64,000 bases of DNA, taken from assembly GCF_013488225.1 (NCBI RefSeq), contig NZ_CP041241.1, positions 1,116,001 through 1,180,000 on the forward strand. The letters are read 5' to 3'. Under the pieces are notes generated by a model. The model did no database searches, was not told where the DNA came from, and saw only the letters and a program-made list of their open reading frames with translations. The translations under genes and the position numbers were made by a program. Position 1 is the first letter of the stretch; each line of letters starts with the position of its first letter. This DNA is from Sinorhizobium mexicanum (GTDB lineage: Bacteria; Pseudomonadota; Alphaproteobacteria; Rhizobiales; Rhizobiaceae). Positions 26,060 to 34,857 of the stretch are shown piece by piece.

Positions 26060-27064
26060 TCAGCCTTCGCTGAGCGCCTCTTTCAGTACGTTGATGACCT
26101 CCGGAGCCTGGTCCAAAGCCTTCTCGACCCGCGTTCCGACCTCGTCGCCGACTGCAGGATCGACGGGAAGGCCGAGTGCACGCGCTTTCTCGACGAATTC
26201 CGGATCGGTCGTAGCAGCCTTATAGGCGTCGCGGAGGGCCTTCAGGCGATCCTCGGGGATCCCGGCCGGGCCGGCGGAAAGCCGCGAGATCCCGCTCTGC
26301 GACTCGATCAGGCCGACGACTTGCTTTGCCGTGGCGTCGTCGACCATCGAAGCGAGTTGCGGTACGTCCGTTTCGGTGCCGCCAACTTGCGCGATGAAAC
26401 GGCCCTTGCCCTCATCGACGAACTGCTGAAATTCCGACCGGGATCCGATCACGCCCTGAACCTCGCCGCGCATCATCGCGAGTTGGTCCTCGTTGCCATT
26501 ATACCCGGAAACCACCTGGATCGGCAGTTTGAGCGCCTTGACGAACATCGTCGCCTCGATCATCGAGGCGCTGCCCTTTCCGGCGGTCGCGAATTTGATC
26601 GGCTCCTTCAGCGCCTTCAGCTGTTCGTAGCTTTCGATCCCGGATTCCTTGGTGACGAGAATGATGCGCGGGTCGGATGCGACCTTTCCGATCCAGGACA
26701 TCTTCGTCAGGTCGAACTTGATGTTCTGGTCGCCGCTGAGCTGACCGTAGAGGAGTCCAGTGTTGAAGGTGCCGAAGGTCAGACCGTCCGGTTCGGAGGC
26801 ATAGATATAGTTCGTGCCCAGCAGATGGCCTGCGCCAGGCATGTTCTGCACGACGAAGGTCGAGCCTGGCAGGTATTTCTGCATGTATTGCGCAACGAGA
26901 CGTCCGTTGGTGTCGTAAACGCCGCCCGGCGCTGTGGCGACGATGTAGTTGACGGTCTTGCCGTTGAAGAACTCGACGCCGTCCTCGGCCAAGGCGAGAC
27001 CGGGCCACAGTGCCGACAGGATCGCAGCACCCGATGCCGCGATGCGAAGTGTTTCAATTCCCAT
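26060..27064 (-). CDS. tctC: Tripartite tricarboxylate transporter binding protein TctC (copy 2)
   Basis: A 334-residue periplasmic binding protein. The signal peptide MGIETLRIAASGAAILSALW ... ALA is followed by VNYIVATAPGGVYDTNGR. It differs from copy 1 at the ligand loop (TAPGGV against TGPGGG), so the two may prefer different carboxylates while sharing TctAB. GGGAGG precedes the ATG at 27064. It lies 203 bases after tctB in the same direction. Tandem duplication is the simplest origin. Confidence 0.92.
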   Translation of the reverse strand: MGIETLRIAASGAAILSALWPGLALAEDGVEFFNGKTVNYIVATAPGGVYDTNGRLVAQYMQKYLPGSTFVVQNMPGAGHLLGTNYIYASEPDGLTFGTFNTGLLYGQLSGDQNIKFDLTKMSWIGKVASDPRIILVTKESGIESYEQLKALKEPIKFATAGKGSASMIEATMFVKALKLPIQVVSGYNGNEDQLAMMRGEVQGVIGSRSEFQQFVDEGKGRFIAQVGGTETDVPQLASMVDDATAKQVVGLIESQSGISRLSAGPAGIPEDRLKALRDAYKAATTDPEFVEKARALGLPVDPAVGDEVGTRVEKALDQAPEVINVLKEALSEG

Positions 27065-27267
27065 TAATTCCTCCCTTTGCCTTGCGGCGTAGGCTGCCCG
27101 CTCTTGCGGACACCTGGTTTCCGATAACGTCTGCAAGCGGCAAACCAACCCCGCTCACGGCGGCGCCGCCAACGTGAAGCCATCCTTGCAGTGCGTTTGG
27201 TGTTTCTTTTTTGGCGCGCGCCCCGGAAGGCGTGCATTTTTTCGAACCGCCTCCTCGCGGATCCTGA

Positions 27268-27795
27268 TCAGGCTGCCCCGATCCCGATCGTCTGCACCAG
27301 CCAGGGCGTTACGAAGCCGGGATGGAGCTGGATGTGCAGGAGTGCGCCGAACATCAGGTAGAGCACCAGCGTAGCTGCAGCCGCCAACGAGAAGGCGAAC
27401 CGCCACGACGCCTCGGCTTCCCGACGAAGGAACGTCAACAGCAAGACCGGCACGCTCACGTAAAACCCGAAGGTGAGGATCCCCGCGACAAAGGCCACGA
27501 AATAGATCCACATCAAGATCTCCTGCGAGACCGTGTGCGGCCCGAACTCCGGCAGTTCCGGCTCCAGACCGGCCTGCTGTGTCAGACCGGCGCGGGGTGC
27601 ACCGTGGTATGCGCTTTTCGAGGACGGCATCAAATCGATGCCGATCTGGACGAGGCAGAGCGCGATGGCCGGCAGACCGACGATCAGGGGCATGAAGCGC
27701 GCCTTGGCTGGAAATTCCATCGAGAGGCCCACCATGACGATGAAGAAAGCGAGCATGACGATGGTGAGCCATGTGCTGAAGGAAAGGTTCTTCAC
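27268..27795 (-). CDS. tctB: Tripartite tricarboxylate transporter small membrane subunit TctB
   Basis: A 175-residue inner-membrane protein with four predicted helices (about 7-27, 33-53, 95-115, 123-150), the usual TctB layout. It partners TctA in proton- or sodium-driven import of carboxylates. The start is GTG at 27795, overlapping the tctA stop as GTGA, which indicates coupled translation. Confidence 0.9.
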   Translation of the reverse strand: MKNLSFSTWLTIVMLAFFIVMVGLSMEFPAKARFMPLIVGLPAIALCLVQIGIDLMPSSKSAYHGAPRAGLTQQAGLEPELPEFGPHTVSQEILMWIYFVAFVAGILTFGFYVSVPVLLLTFLRREAEASWRFAFSLAAAATLVLYLMFGALLHIQLHPGFVTPWLVQTIGIGAA

Positions 27796-29303
27796 GTGTT
27801 GATCTCCACGCTGGGCTGGCGGTTGCCGGGCCGGAAGTTACGGTAGAAAGCGTAGACCATCAGCGCGACGATCATGCTGATGAGAACCAGCGACATCGGG
27901 CGCAGGAAGAAGGAGTAACCCCACAGCTGCAGCGCCTGGTGCAGCGACGCTTCCGCTTGCCCGCCGAGAACCAGGCCGATGACGAAGGGCGAGCGCGGCC
28001 AGCCGGCCCGCTGGAAGCCGTAGCCGACCGCGCTGAAGAGCACGAGGACCACGAGATTCTGCCACTGCACATCGCTGACGAAGCAGCCGATCGTCACGAA
28101 GACGAGGATGAAGGGTGCCAGCATGCGGCCATTGACGAAGGTCAGAACCGCGAGCCAGCGACAGACGACGAGCAGCATTGCAACGGCAATGAGGTTGCCC
28201 ACGACCAGCGCCCAGATCAGCGTCCAGACCAGATCGAGATGCTTGGTGACCATCATCGCGCCGGGCTGGATACCCAGGATGAGGAAGGCGCCAAGCAGCA
28301 CGGCCATGCCGGAGCTGCCCGGGATGCCGAAGAAGAGGGTCGGCAGCAGCGAGCCGCCTTCCTTGCCGTTGCTGGCGGTCTCCGGGGCGATGACGCCCTC
28401 GATCGCGCCCTTGCCGAAACGCTCCGGCGTCTTCGAGCTCTGCACCGCATGGCCATAGCAGAGCCATGCCGCAGTCGAGCCGCCGAGACCGGGAATCATC
28501 CCGATGACCGAGCCGATGACCGAGGTGCGGACCACGAGCCACCAGTGACGCGGCACTTCCATCACGCCGGACAACAGTTGACGATACGAGAAGGCCTTGT
28601 CCATCGGCACGGCCGAGATCGAGCCGCCCTTAGTGGCCAGCGAAAGCATTTCCGGTACGGCGAACATGGCGAGCACCGCGGTGACGAGGCTGACGCCGTC
28701 CCACAGGAAGAGCATGTCGCCGGCATAGCGCGGCGTGCCGGTGATCGGATCCATGCCGATCGTCGACAGCATGAGGCCGTAGAAGCCGACGATCAGGCCT
28801 TTGACGATCTTGCTGCCGCTTGCCAGGAACGCAATGAAACTGATGCCGAGAAGGGCGATCAGGAAGAACTCGGCGGGGCTGAACATCAGGATGACCGGTT
28901 CCAGCACCGGAATCATGATCGCAAAAACGACCGCACCGATGATGCCGCCGACACCGGAGGCCGTAATACTAGCACCGAGCGCGCGCGCCGCCTGCCCCTG
29001 CTTGGCGAGTGGATAGCCGTCAAGCGTGGTTGCCGCGTCGTCACCGTCACCGGGGATGCCGAACATGATGCTCGATATCTGGCCGCTGGTGCCGTTGACG
29101 GCATGCATGGTCAGCAGGAAAACGGCGCCCGCCACCATGTCCATGCCATAGACGAAGGGAATCGCCATGGCGATGGAGAGCTTGCCTCCGATCCCAGGCG
29201 TCACGCCGACGAGCAGTCCGAAGACGACCGCGATCAGCATGAGACCCATTGTGTGAGGGGTGCTCACAAGATTGAAGAGCGCCCCGAACATAGTCTCGAT
29301 CAT
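27792..29303 (-). CDS. tctA: Tripartite tricarboxylate transporter large permease TctA
   Basis: A 503-residue inner-membrane permease with about twelve helices. The signature loops are visible: GLLVGVTPGIGGKLSIAMA near residue 30, SIMFGIPGDGDDAATTLDG near 85, IPGLGGSTAAWLCYGHAV near 275, and LFFGIPGSSGMAVLLGAF near 325. It forms the transport channel for substrates delivered by TctC. The start is taken at 29303, where the first helix begins almost at once, as in other TctA proteins; an upstream ATG at 29360 would add a polar extension. Confidence 0.92.
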   Translation of the reverse strand: MIETMFGALFNLVSTPHTMGLMLIAVVFGLLVGVTPGIGGKLSIAMAIPFVYGMDMVAGAVFLLTMHAVNGTSGQISSIMFGIPGDGDDAATTLDGYPLAKQGQAARALGASITASGVGGIIGAVVFAIMIPVLEPVILMFSPAEFFLIALLGISFIAFLASGSKIVKGLIVGFYGLMLSTIGMDPITGTPRYAGDMLFLWDGVSLVTAVLAMFAVPEMLSLATKGGSISAVPMDKAFSYRQLLSGVMEVPRHWWLVVRTSVIGSVIGMIPGLGGSTAAWLCYGHAVQSSKTPERFGKGAIEGVIAPETASNGKEGGSLLPTLFFGIPGSSGMAVLLGAFLILGIQPGAMMVTKHLDLVWTLIWALVVGNLIAVAMLLVVCRWLAVLTFVNGRMLAPFILVFVTIGCFVSDVQWQNLVVLVLFSAVGYGFQRAGWPRSPFVIGLVLGGQAEASLHQALQLWGYSFFLRPMSLVLISMIVALMVYAFYRNFRPGNRQPSVEINT

Positions 29304-29903
29304 TTCTGGTTCCAATCCTCCCGTAGAATGGAGTGCCCGCCGATCAAATCGCGGCTCCATCGGGCAATCACTTGCGAACTCCTCCTGTAGACAGGGCGAT
29401 TGCCATCATTCGCGCTGACCCCTGCCTATTGCGTGGTTTCATTAGTGCCATCGCTGCGACCTTTGTCCAAAGCAAAAAATTATGCTTAGTCCAACGATTT
29501 TCGCGCGGACAGAATTTTGGAGGCAGGATCGAGGGTTCCGTGGCAGCCTCGCGCAATCACACGTTTATGCGCTTGATATCACGGTTATTTGCCTTCTTTA
29601 GAAAGTAATAATCCACATTGTACCGGCCATTCGACCGTCTCTTTGGTTGTGACGCGGTCCAGGCGAGCCAGGCTTTAACCGGCGCATTCGACGGACATGT
29701 TTTACCCACGCGGATCGCGCCGATAAATTTTTCTTACTACGCAGCTAAGACGAAATGGCATGGACTTTCCGTGGCTTACACCACTAGCATACCGATGCTC
29801 ACAGGCGCGCAAGGCAAGCGCGCCGCGCCAATCGCACCTCTATTCAATTGCTCTCTCCACGGCTTCGGACTGCCGAGGGGAGGTTGCGGCTATCGGAGTA
29901 CCA
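29304..29903. other. Long divergent promoter region, no gene seen
   Basis: This 600-base gap separates tctA (minus) from the chromate transporter genes (plus). The middle part (about 29460-29640 and 29700-29760) is clearly richer in A and T than its surroundings. Short open frames on both strands look random. Promoters for both directions are expected here, with a tandem GTCCAA pair as the most visible candidate site. Confidence 0.45.
29465..29494. promoter_or_regulatory. Tandem GTCCAA repeats in tct promoter region
   Basis: GTCCAA occurs at 29465-29470 and 29489-29494, 24 bases apart, and flanks an AGCA/TGCT inverted repeat in an A/T-rich tract. Its placement about 160 bases upstream of tctA fits a regulator site, but this is tentative. 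Confidence 0.3.
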
Positions 29904-30491
29904 ATGGACAAACCTGTCGGCGACATCGGCATGGAGAGGGACGAGGATGTGACCTCTCTTGCCCTGCTCGCTTCGTTTCTGCGGCTCGGCGCCTCCTCTT
30001 TCGGAGGCGGCATGGCCGGCTGGACCCATCGCGAGATCGTCGAACGGCGCGGCTGGTTGACCGACGACGAATTCCTCAAGACACTGACGGTAGCCCAGGT
30101 CATGCCGGGCGCCAATCCGGTCAATCTCGCCGTCTATATCGGCCTTAAACTGCGCGGCGTTGCCGGCGCCTGTATCGCGCTCTTCGGCATGGTGCTGCCC
30201 GCCTTCGCGGTGATTCTGGCCATGAGCGTCACCTATCAGCAACTCAAGTCCCATCCGGAGGCGCAGGCGGTGCTGCGGGGACTCGCCTGTGTTGGCATCG
30301 CCTCGTCGTTAACGATGGGAATCAAAACCGCCCGCCGGCTCCACCGACATGCATTGCCCATTCTGATGGCGCTCGCCGTTTTCCTGATGGTTGGCGTCAT
30401 GCGCTGGTCGCTCGTTGCCGTCGTTGCGGGCAGCATTCCCGTCAGCGTGGCCGCGACGTTCTGGGTCGAACGGGAGAAATCGCGTGGTTGA
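29904..30491 (+). CDS. chrA: Chromate transporter subunit, short form 1
   Basis: A 195-residue inner-membrane protein of the CHR family, matching one half of a full ChrA. The family motif is seen as LRLGASSFGGGMAGW near the N-terminus and VMPGANPVNLAVYIG near 75. Short CHR proteins work as pairs, and its partner follows with an 8-base overlap. It exports chromate or a related anion; the physiological substrate is unclear. The start at 29904 has GGAG five bases upstream; a reading from 29760 lacks membrane-protein character at its start. Confidence 0.85.
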   Translation: MDKPVGDIGMERDEDVTSLALLASFLRLGASSFGGGMAGWTHREIVERRGWLTDDEFLKTLTVAQVMPGANPVNLAVYIGLKLRGVAGACIALFGMVLPAFAVILAMSVTYQQLKSHPEAQAVLRGLACVGIASSLTMGIKTARRLHRHALPILMALAVFLMVGVMRWSLVAVVAGSIPVSVAATFWVEREKSRG

Positions 30492-31023
30492 CGAAAAGCT
30501 GCTCAATCTAATTCTCCTCTGCATTCCGCTGTCGCTGGTTTCCTTTGGCGGCGGCCAGACGATCGTGGCGAGCCTCCAGCATCAGACCGTCGATGTCCTG
30601 CATCTGCTGAACGGCCCGCAGTTTACCGATCTCTATGCTATTTCGCGCGCGGCTCCCGGCCCCGGCACCTTGATCGTGGCGCTGATCGGATGGGAGGTCA
30701 GCGGCCTGTGGGGCGCGATCCTCGCAACGCTCGCGATATTCATTCCCTCGTCCATCCTGCTCTGCATCCTGGGCAGCTATTGGCAGCGCCATCGCCGCTC
30801 GGCCTGGGCGATTGCCGCGGAGAAGGGCCTCGCCCCAGTCGCCGTCGGCCTGATTTTCGCCGGCGTTTTTGCGGTCGCCCAGTCGGCCAGGTTCACGCCG
30901 CTCGAACTGGCAACATCCCTTGGTGCGGGTGCCGTCCTGCTGACGACAAAGACCGGCCCCTATCCTGTCCTCGCCGTCGTGGGTGTCAGCTATTTTCTGC
31001 TGAGCCTCGGCGGAATGGCCTGA
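30484..31023 (+). CDS. chrA: Chromate transporter subunit, short form 2
   Basis: A 179-residue partner of the preceding CHR protein. Family motifs are LVSFGGGQTIVASL near residue 20 and ISRAAPGPGTLIVALIG near 57. The start is GTG at 30484, preceded by GGGAG and overlapping the end of the first subunit gene, so the two are translationally coupled. Its N-terminal helix begins directly after the short polar start, supporting this choice. Confidence 0.85.
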   Translation: MVDEKLLNLILLCIPLSLVSFGGGQTIVASLQHQTVDVLHLLNGPQFTDLYAISRAAPGPGTLIVALIGWEVSGLWGAILATLAIFIPSSILLCILGSYWQRHRRSAWAIAAEKGLAPVAVGLIFAGVFAVAQSARFTPLELATSLGAGAVLLTTKTGPYPVLAVVGVSYFLLSLGGMA

Positions 31024-31191
31024 ACTCCAGCGCAAGCCCATCCATTCGGGTGCCGCGGCCTCACCGGCTGCGGTCGAGGCCGCGCGTCCTCCGGGTGCCG
31101 TTCCCTCACCCCGAACGTGACGAAAGATAAAAATCTGCGGGGCGCGATTGACCAGAGGGTGATTCACAGTATGATACTTAAATCAGAACAT

Positions 31192-31210
31192 TGTTCCGCA
31201 TAAAGGAACA
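31192..31210. promoter_or_regulatory. GTTCC-N7-GGAAC palindrome upstream of the gene at 31235
   Basis: TGTTCC-GCATAAA-GGAACA, arms of six bases. A site at 45112-45130 matches it at 17 of 19 positions when read in reverse complement. It lies 25 bases before the start codon at 31235. Confidence 0.6.
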
Positions 31211-31234
31211 TGTAACGGGAGGACAAGAACGCAA

Positions 31235-32101
31235 ATGGCCGAACCATTGGTTTTGCGGACCGCGGTCGGGAAACACGACCACGTCAAGCCCCTGAAGGAT
31301 GGCAGGGTGCGATCGAGCCGGGTAACACTCGAGTTCCAGGAATTCGATCCGCTGCCCAAGGCGTTCCGCACGATGGTGCGCGGTGGCGATCTCGATCTTT
31401 CCGAAATGGCGATCGTTACGCATCTCTTGGCGCATCACTACGGGAAGCCGATCACCGGCCTTGCGGTGCCGCTCTGGAGCCGGCTGCCGCATACCAACCT
31501 CGTCTGTACCGTCGATTCGAAGATCGAAGGGCCGCGTGACCTGGAAAACACAAAGGTCGGCGTGCGCGCCTATGCACAGACGTCCGGCGTCTGGGTCCGT
31601 GGCATCCTGCAGCATGAATACGGCGTCGACCTCAACAGCATCACCTGGGTCACCATGGAGGATGCGCACTTAAGCGAATACGACGACCCGGCCATCGCGG
31701 TACGCAATCGTTCGGAGATGGCGCTGCGGCCGCTGATGCTTGCAGGCGAACTTTCCGCGATCATGGGTGAGCGCGAGGTGGATCCGGCAGGGATCCGCAG
31801 TGTCATCCCCAATGCCGAGAAGGCTGCGAAGGACTGGATTGCTTCGACCGGCATCGTTCCGATCAACCACGTGTTGACGGTCAAGACTGCTCTTATGGAA
31901 GAGCACCCGTGGCTTGCCGGCGAGCTGATGGAGTTGTTCGACGAGGCGCGACGCGTCGCCGAGGCCGACGGCGCAGCACCGCCTCCGCCTTATGGGCTTG
32001 AGGAAAACCGCCGATCGCTGCAGCTCGCCTTTGCCTATTCGGCCGAGCAGCAGATCACGCCCCGCGTCTATGACGTGGACGAACTTTTCCCTTCGATTTG
32101 A
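31235..32101 (+). CDS. 4,5-dihydroxyphthalate decarboxylase-family protein, short form
   Basis: A 288-residue protein with the periplasmic-binding-like fold of the Pht5 family but no signal peptide, so it is probably a cytosolic enzyme. Family segments: LDLSEMAIVTHLLA near residue 54, NTKVGVRAYAQTSGVWVRG near 105 and GIVPINHVLTV near 210. It is about 40 residues shorter than the paralogues at 39000 and 52309 and the most divergent of the three. It begins an apparent operon with the LigJ-like gene 59 bases downstream and has an operator-like palindrome upstream. A decarboxylase role is inferred. Confidence 0.7.
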   Translation: MAEPLVLRTAVGKHDHVKPLKDGRVRSSRVTLEFQEFDPLPKAFRTMVRGGDLDLSEMAIVTHLLAHHYGKPITGLAVPLWSRLPHTNLVCTVDSKIEGPRDLENTKVGVRAYAQTSGVWVRGILQHEYGVDLNSITWVTMEDAHLSEYDDPAIAVRNRSEMALRPLMLAGELSAIMGEREVDPAGIRSVIPNAEKAAKDWIASTGIVPINHVLTVKTALMEEHPWLAGELMELFDEARRVAEADGAAPPPPYGLEENRRSLQLAFAYSAEQQITPRVYDVDELFPSI

Positions 32102-32160
32102 CGCTTGAGGACGTGGCGGACGACGTCCGCCTTCGCCCATAGCAGCACAAGGATGCCGCC

Positions 32161-33201
32161 ATGATCATCGACATTCACGGACACTATACGACGGAGCCGC
32201 AGGCGCTCCACCAGTTCAGAGACAAGCAGCTCGCGGGTCTTGCAGACCCGATGCGCCGGCCGCTCGCGTCGGACCTCGGCATCACCGACGAGGTGCTGCT
32301 GAAATCGGTCGAACCGCAGCTCAAGTTCCAGAAGGAGCGCGGAAGCGATCTGACGATCTTCTCGCCGCGCGCCGCCGGCATGGCCCACCACGTCGGAACC
32401 GAGGCCATCAGCAAGCAATGGTCGGCGATGTCGAACGACCTGATCTATCGGATCTGCAGCCTGCTGCCCGACAATTTCGCCGCCGTCGGGCAATTGCCGC
32501 AGCATCCTGGTGCGCCGCCAAAGAACTGCATTCCCGAGCTTGAGCGCATCGTCAACGAACTCGGTTTCGTCGGCGTCAATCTCAATCCCGATCCGTCGGG
32601 CGGCTACTGGACCGATCCGCCGCTCACCGACCGGCAGTGGTACCCTCTCTACGAGAAGCTCTGCGAGCTCGAGGTACCGGCGATGATCCATGTCACATCG
32701 TCATGCAATCCGTGTTTCCACCACACCGGCGCGCATTACATCAACGGCGATACCACCGCCTTCATGCAGTTGATTCAGGGCGACCTCTTCAAGGATTTCC
32801 CGACGCTGAAGTTCGTCATTCCGCACGGAGGCGGCGCGGTGCCGTTCCATTGGGGGCGCTATCGCGGGCTTGCGCAGGAGATGAAGAAGCCGCTGCTCTC
32901 GGAGCACCTTCTGAACAACGTCTTCTTCGATACCTGCGTCTATCACTATCCGGGCATCGAACTGATGGCCAAGGTCATCCCGGTCGACAACATTCTCTTT
33001 GCGTCCGAGATGCTCGGCGCCGTCAAGGGCATCGATCCGGAAACCGGGCACCACTACGACGACACGAAGCGTTACATCGACCAGCTTGAAACGCTCGACG
33101 AGGAAAGCCGCTATAAGATCTTCGAAGGCAACGCCCGGCGCGTCTATCCGCGGCTCGATGCCCACCTCGCAAAGCGCGGGCGGCCTGCGCGGGCGGCGTG
33201 A
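32161..33201 (+). CDS. ligJ: LigJ-like 4-oxalomesaconate hydratase
   Basis: A 346-residue zinc amidohydrolase-superfamily enzyme. It closely resembles LigJ of the protocatechuate 4,5-cleavage and gallate pathways, which hydrates 4-oxalomesaconate to 4-carboxy-4-hydroxy-2-oxoadipate. Recognised stretches: MIIDIHGHYTT (His-x-His metal site), ERGSDLTIFSPRA, GVNLNPDPSGGYWTDPPLT, FVIPHGGGAVPFHWGR and ILFASEMLGAVKGIDP, where Glu replaces the usual Asp, as in LigJ. The product is the substrate of the aldolase encoded at 34858. It is often mislabelled ACMSD-type decarboxylase. Confidence 0.85.
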   Translation: MIIDIHGHYTTEPQALHQFRDKQLAGLADPMRRPLASDLGITDEVLLKSVEPQLKFQKERGSDLTIFSPRAAGMAHHVGTEAISKQWSAMSNDLIYRICSLLPDNFAAVGQLPQHPGAPPKNCIPELERIVNELGFVGVNLNPDPSGGYWTDPPLTDRQWYPLYEKLCELEVPAMIHVTSSCNPCFHHTGAHYINGDTTAFMQLIQGDLFKDFPTLKFVIPHGGGAVPFHWGRYRGLAQEMKKPLLSEHLLNNVFFDTCVYHYPGIELMAKVIPVDNILFASEMLGAVKGIDPETGHHYDDTKRYIDQLETLDEESRYKIFEGNARRVYPRLDAHLAKRGRPARAA

Positions 33202-33264
33202 CACGTCATGGGAGGCGCTTCACCCATCATCGACCGCTGTCCGCCGGCCCAAAGCTCGGTCGCT

Positions 33265-33558
33265 TCAGCAGCAGGACGCGTCGTCGTCCGAGATGATCGC
33301 GTTCTTCATCCAGGACGGCGGCAAATCGTCCTCCCGAACTTCGACGGCACGTTTGAAGACCTTGAACTGGTGGCGCCGGTCAGGCGCCGTCCAGAAGGCG
33401 ACCACCGTTTCGAGCGGCGGGCACCCCGGCAGACCGCAGGCAATTTCGGACACCATGATCGCGACATCGTCGGCAAGCGCGAAACGCTCGCGCGTCCAGG
33501 CCTTCACCTGGCGGATGGCGGCGAGATGTTCGGGTTTCGGAGCGGCGGTCTTCAGCAT
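33265..33558 (-). CDS. Small conserved protein of unknown function
   Basis: About 97 residues with a well-conserved-looking core, IACGLPGCPPLETVVAFW, then HQFKVFKRAVEVREDDLPPSWM and a C-terminal CC. I have seen this pattern in hypothetical proteins of rhizobia, but no function is known to me. It lies on the opposite strand between ligJ and the dehydrogenase gene. The start is uncertain: the ATG at 33558 has no clear binding site, and the upstream segment RRRDWFKI also looks protein-like, so a non-ATG start further upstream (for example TTG at 33636) is possible. Confidence 0.6.
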   Translation of the reverse strand: MLKTAAPKPEHLAAIRQVKAWTRERFALADDVAIMVSEIACGLPGCPPLETVVAFWTAPDRRHQFKVFKRAVEVREDDLPPSWMKNAIISDDDASCC

Positions 33559-33719
33559 GATTTTGAACCAGTCGCGCCGGCGCCAAGGCCTGGGGCGATC
33601 GCTCTCTACATAGGGCGCCGCGGTCGCGCCTGTCAAAAACGAATTCGGAAAAACCAGCCGGACCGGAATGCCATGCCATGCATCCGGCCGGGCCGACAGT
33701 ACTCGAAAGGAACAAAGAT

Positions 33720-34829
33720 ATGACGGAACAGGTCCTCGCGGCGGTCCGCACCGGTCCGGGCAAGATGGAAATGCGGGAATTTCCCATGCCCGACATCCCG
33801 GAGGATGCGGCACTTCTGAAGATGGAAGTGGCCGGCATCTGCGGCACGGACGTAAAGCTCTTCAAGAGCCCGCCGAACAATGCGCCCACCATCATGGGCC
33901 ACGAGAACATCGGCTATATCGCCAAGGCCGGCCGCGAGTTCACCCGTCGCAAGGGCTTCAAGGAAGGCGACCTCGTCTTCGTCGAGCACTATGTCATGTG
34001 CGGCAAATGCCAATGGTGTCACCAGGGACAGTATCGCCACTGCGAGAATACCGACTGGCGTAATAATCCAGATGGCATCCGTTACGGCTACACCTCGGCC
34101 GAACGCGCACCGCACCTGTGGGGCGGTTTCGCCCAATATGTCTACCTGCCGTGGAATGCCGTCGTGCACCGCGTGCCGAAGGGCGTGACGCCGGAGCTTG
34201 CGGGTCTCGTCACGCCGATGGCGAACGGGGTTGAGTGGTCGCTCTTCGACGCAGGCGTCGGCTACAACTCCACCGTCCTCATTCAAGGGCCGGGCCAACA
34301 GGGTCTGTCGCAGACAGTCGTCTGCAAGCAGGCAGGCGCATCGCTGATCATCGTCACCGGCACCTCCAAGGACGCGGCCCGCCTGGAGGTCGCGAAGACC
34401 CTTGGCGCTGACTACGTCATCGACGTGCAGAAGGAGGATCCGCTTCAACGCATCATGGAGATCACCGGCGGCAAGGGTGTCGACATCTCGCTCGACTGCA
34501 CGGCCGGCGCCGGCACGATCCCGATCCTTCTCGGTGTCGAGGCACTGAAGCGAAAGGCGGGCACCATTCTCGTGCAGGGCGAGATGAAGGAGTTCCCGAA
34601 CTTCCCGCTCGAGAAGGTGACGACGAAGGCGATCACCATCAAGAGCGCGCGCGGTCACAGCTATCTTGCCTGCGAGCTGGCGCTCGAGCAGATCGCATCG
34701 AACCGCTTCCCGCTCGAAAAGATCACCACGCACCGCTTCGGCCTCAAGGACGCCGACCTGGCAATCAAGTCCGTCGGTGGACAGGGCGTGCCGGATGTCA
34801 TTCACGCATCGCTGATGCCGTGGATGTGA
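33720..34829 (+). CDS. Zinc-dependent alcohol dehydrogenase (MDR family)
   Basis: A 369-residue medium-chain dehydrogenase. The catalytic zinc site includes GICGTD and GHENIGYI; the structural zinc Cys cluster reads CGKCQWCHQGQYRHC near residue 98. A Rossmann segment with GPGQQGLSQTV (near 200) binds NAD(P). It probably oxidises an alcohol or aldehyde-hydrate intermediate of the pathway; the substrate cannot be read from sequence. AAAGGA precedes the ATG at 33720. The ligK-like gene follows after 28 bases, so these form one operon. Confidence 0.9.
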   Translation: MTEQVLAAVRTGPGKMEMREFPMPDIPEDAALLKMEVAGICGTDVKLFKSPPNNAPTIMGHENIGYIAKAGREFTRRKGFKEGDLVFVEHYVMCGKCQWCHQGQYRHCENTDWRNNPDGIRYGYTSAERAPHLWGGFAQYVYLPWNAVVHRVPKGVTPELAGLVTPMANGVEWSLFDAGVGYNSTVLIQGPGQQGLSQTVVCKQAGASLIIVTGTSKDAARLEVAKTLGADYVIDVQKEDPLQRIMEITGGKGVDISLDCTAGAGTIPILLGVEALKRKAGTILVQGEMKEFPNFPLEKVTTKAITIKSARGHSYLACELALEQIASNRFPLEKITTHRFGLKDADLAIKSVGGQGVPDVIHASLMPWM

Positions 34830-34857
34830 GCAACAGCGTCGAGGGAGGAACAGGAAG

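Noticed and set aside
27939..29390. 483-residue open frame on the plus strand opposite tctA
   Set aside because: Antisense shadow of a clear TctA permease; the translation is rich in His, Asp, Glu and Arg with no domain, as expected from high-GC antisense.
31235..32101. Reading the Pht5-family proteins as ABC transporter binding proteins
   Set aside because: None of the three has a signal peptide or neighbouring ABC permease genes; cytosolic enzymes are more likely.
32161..33201. Annotation as ACMSD-type decarboxylase
   Set aside because: Sequence stretches and the FASEM motif match LigJ hydratase far better, and the LigK-like aldolase is nearby.
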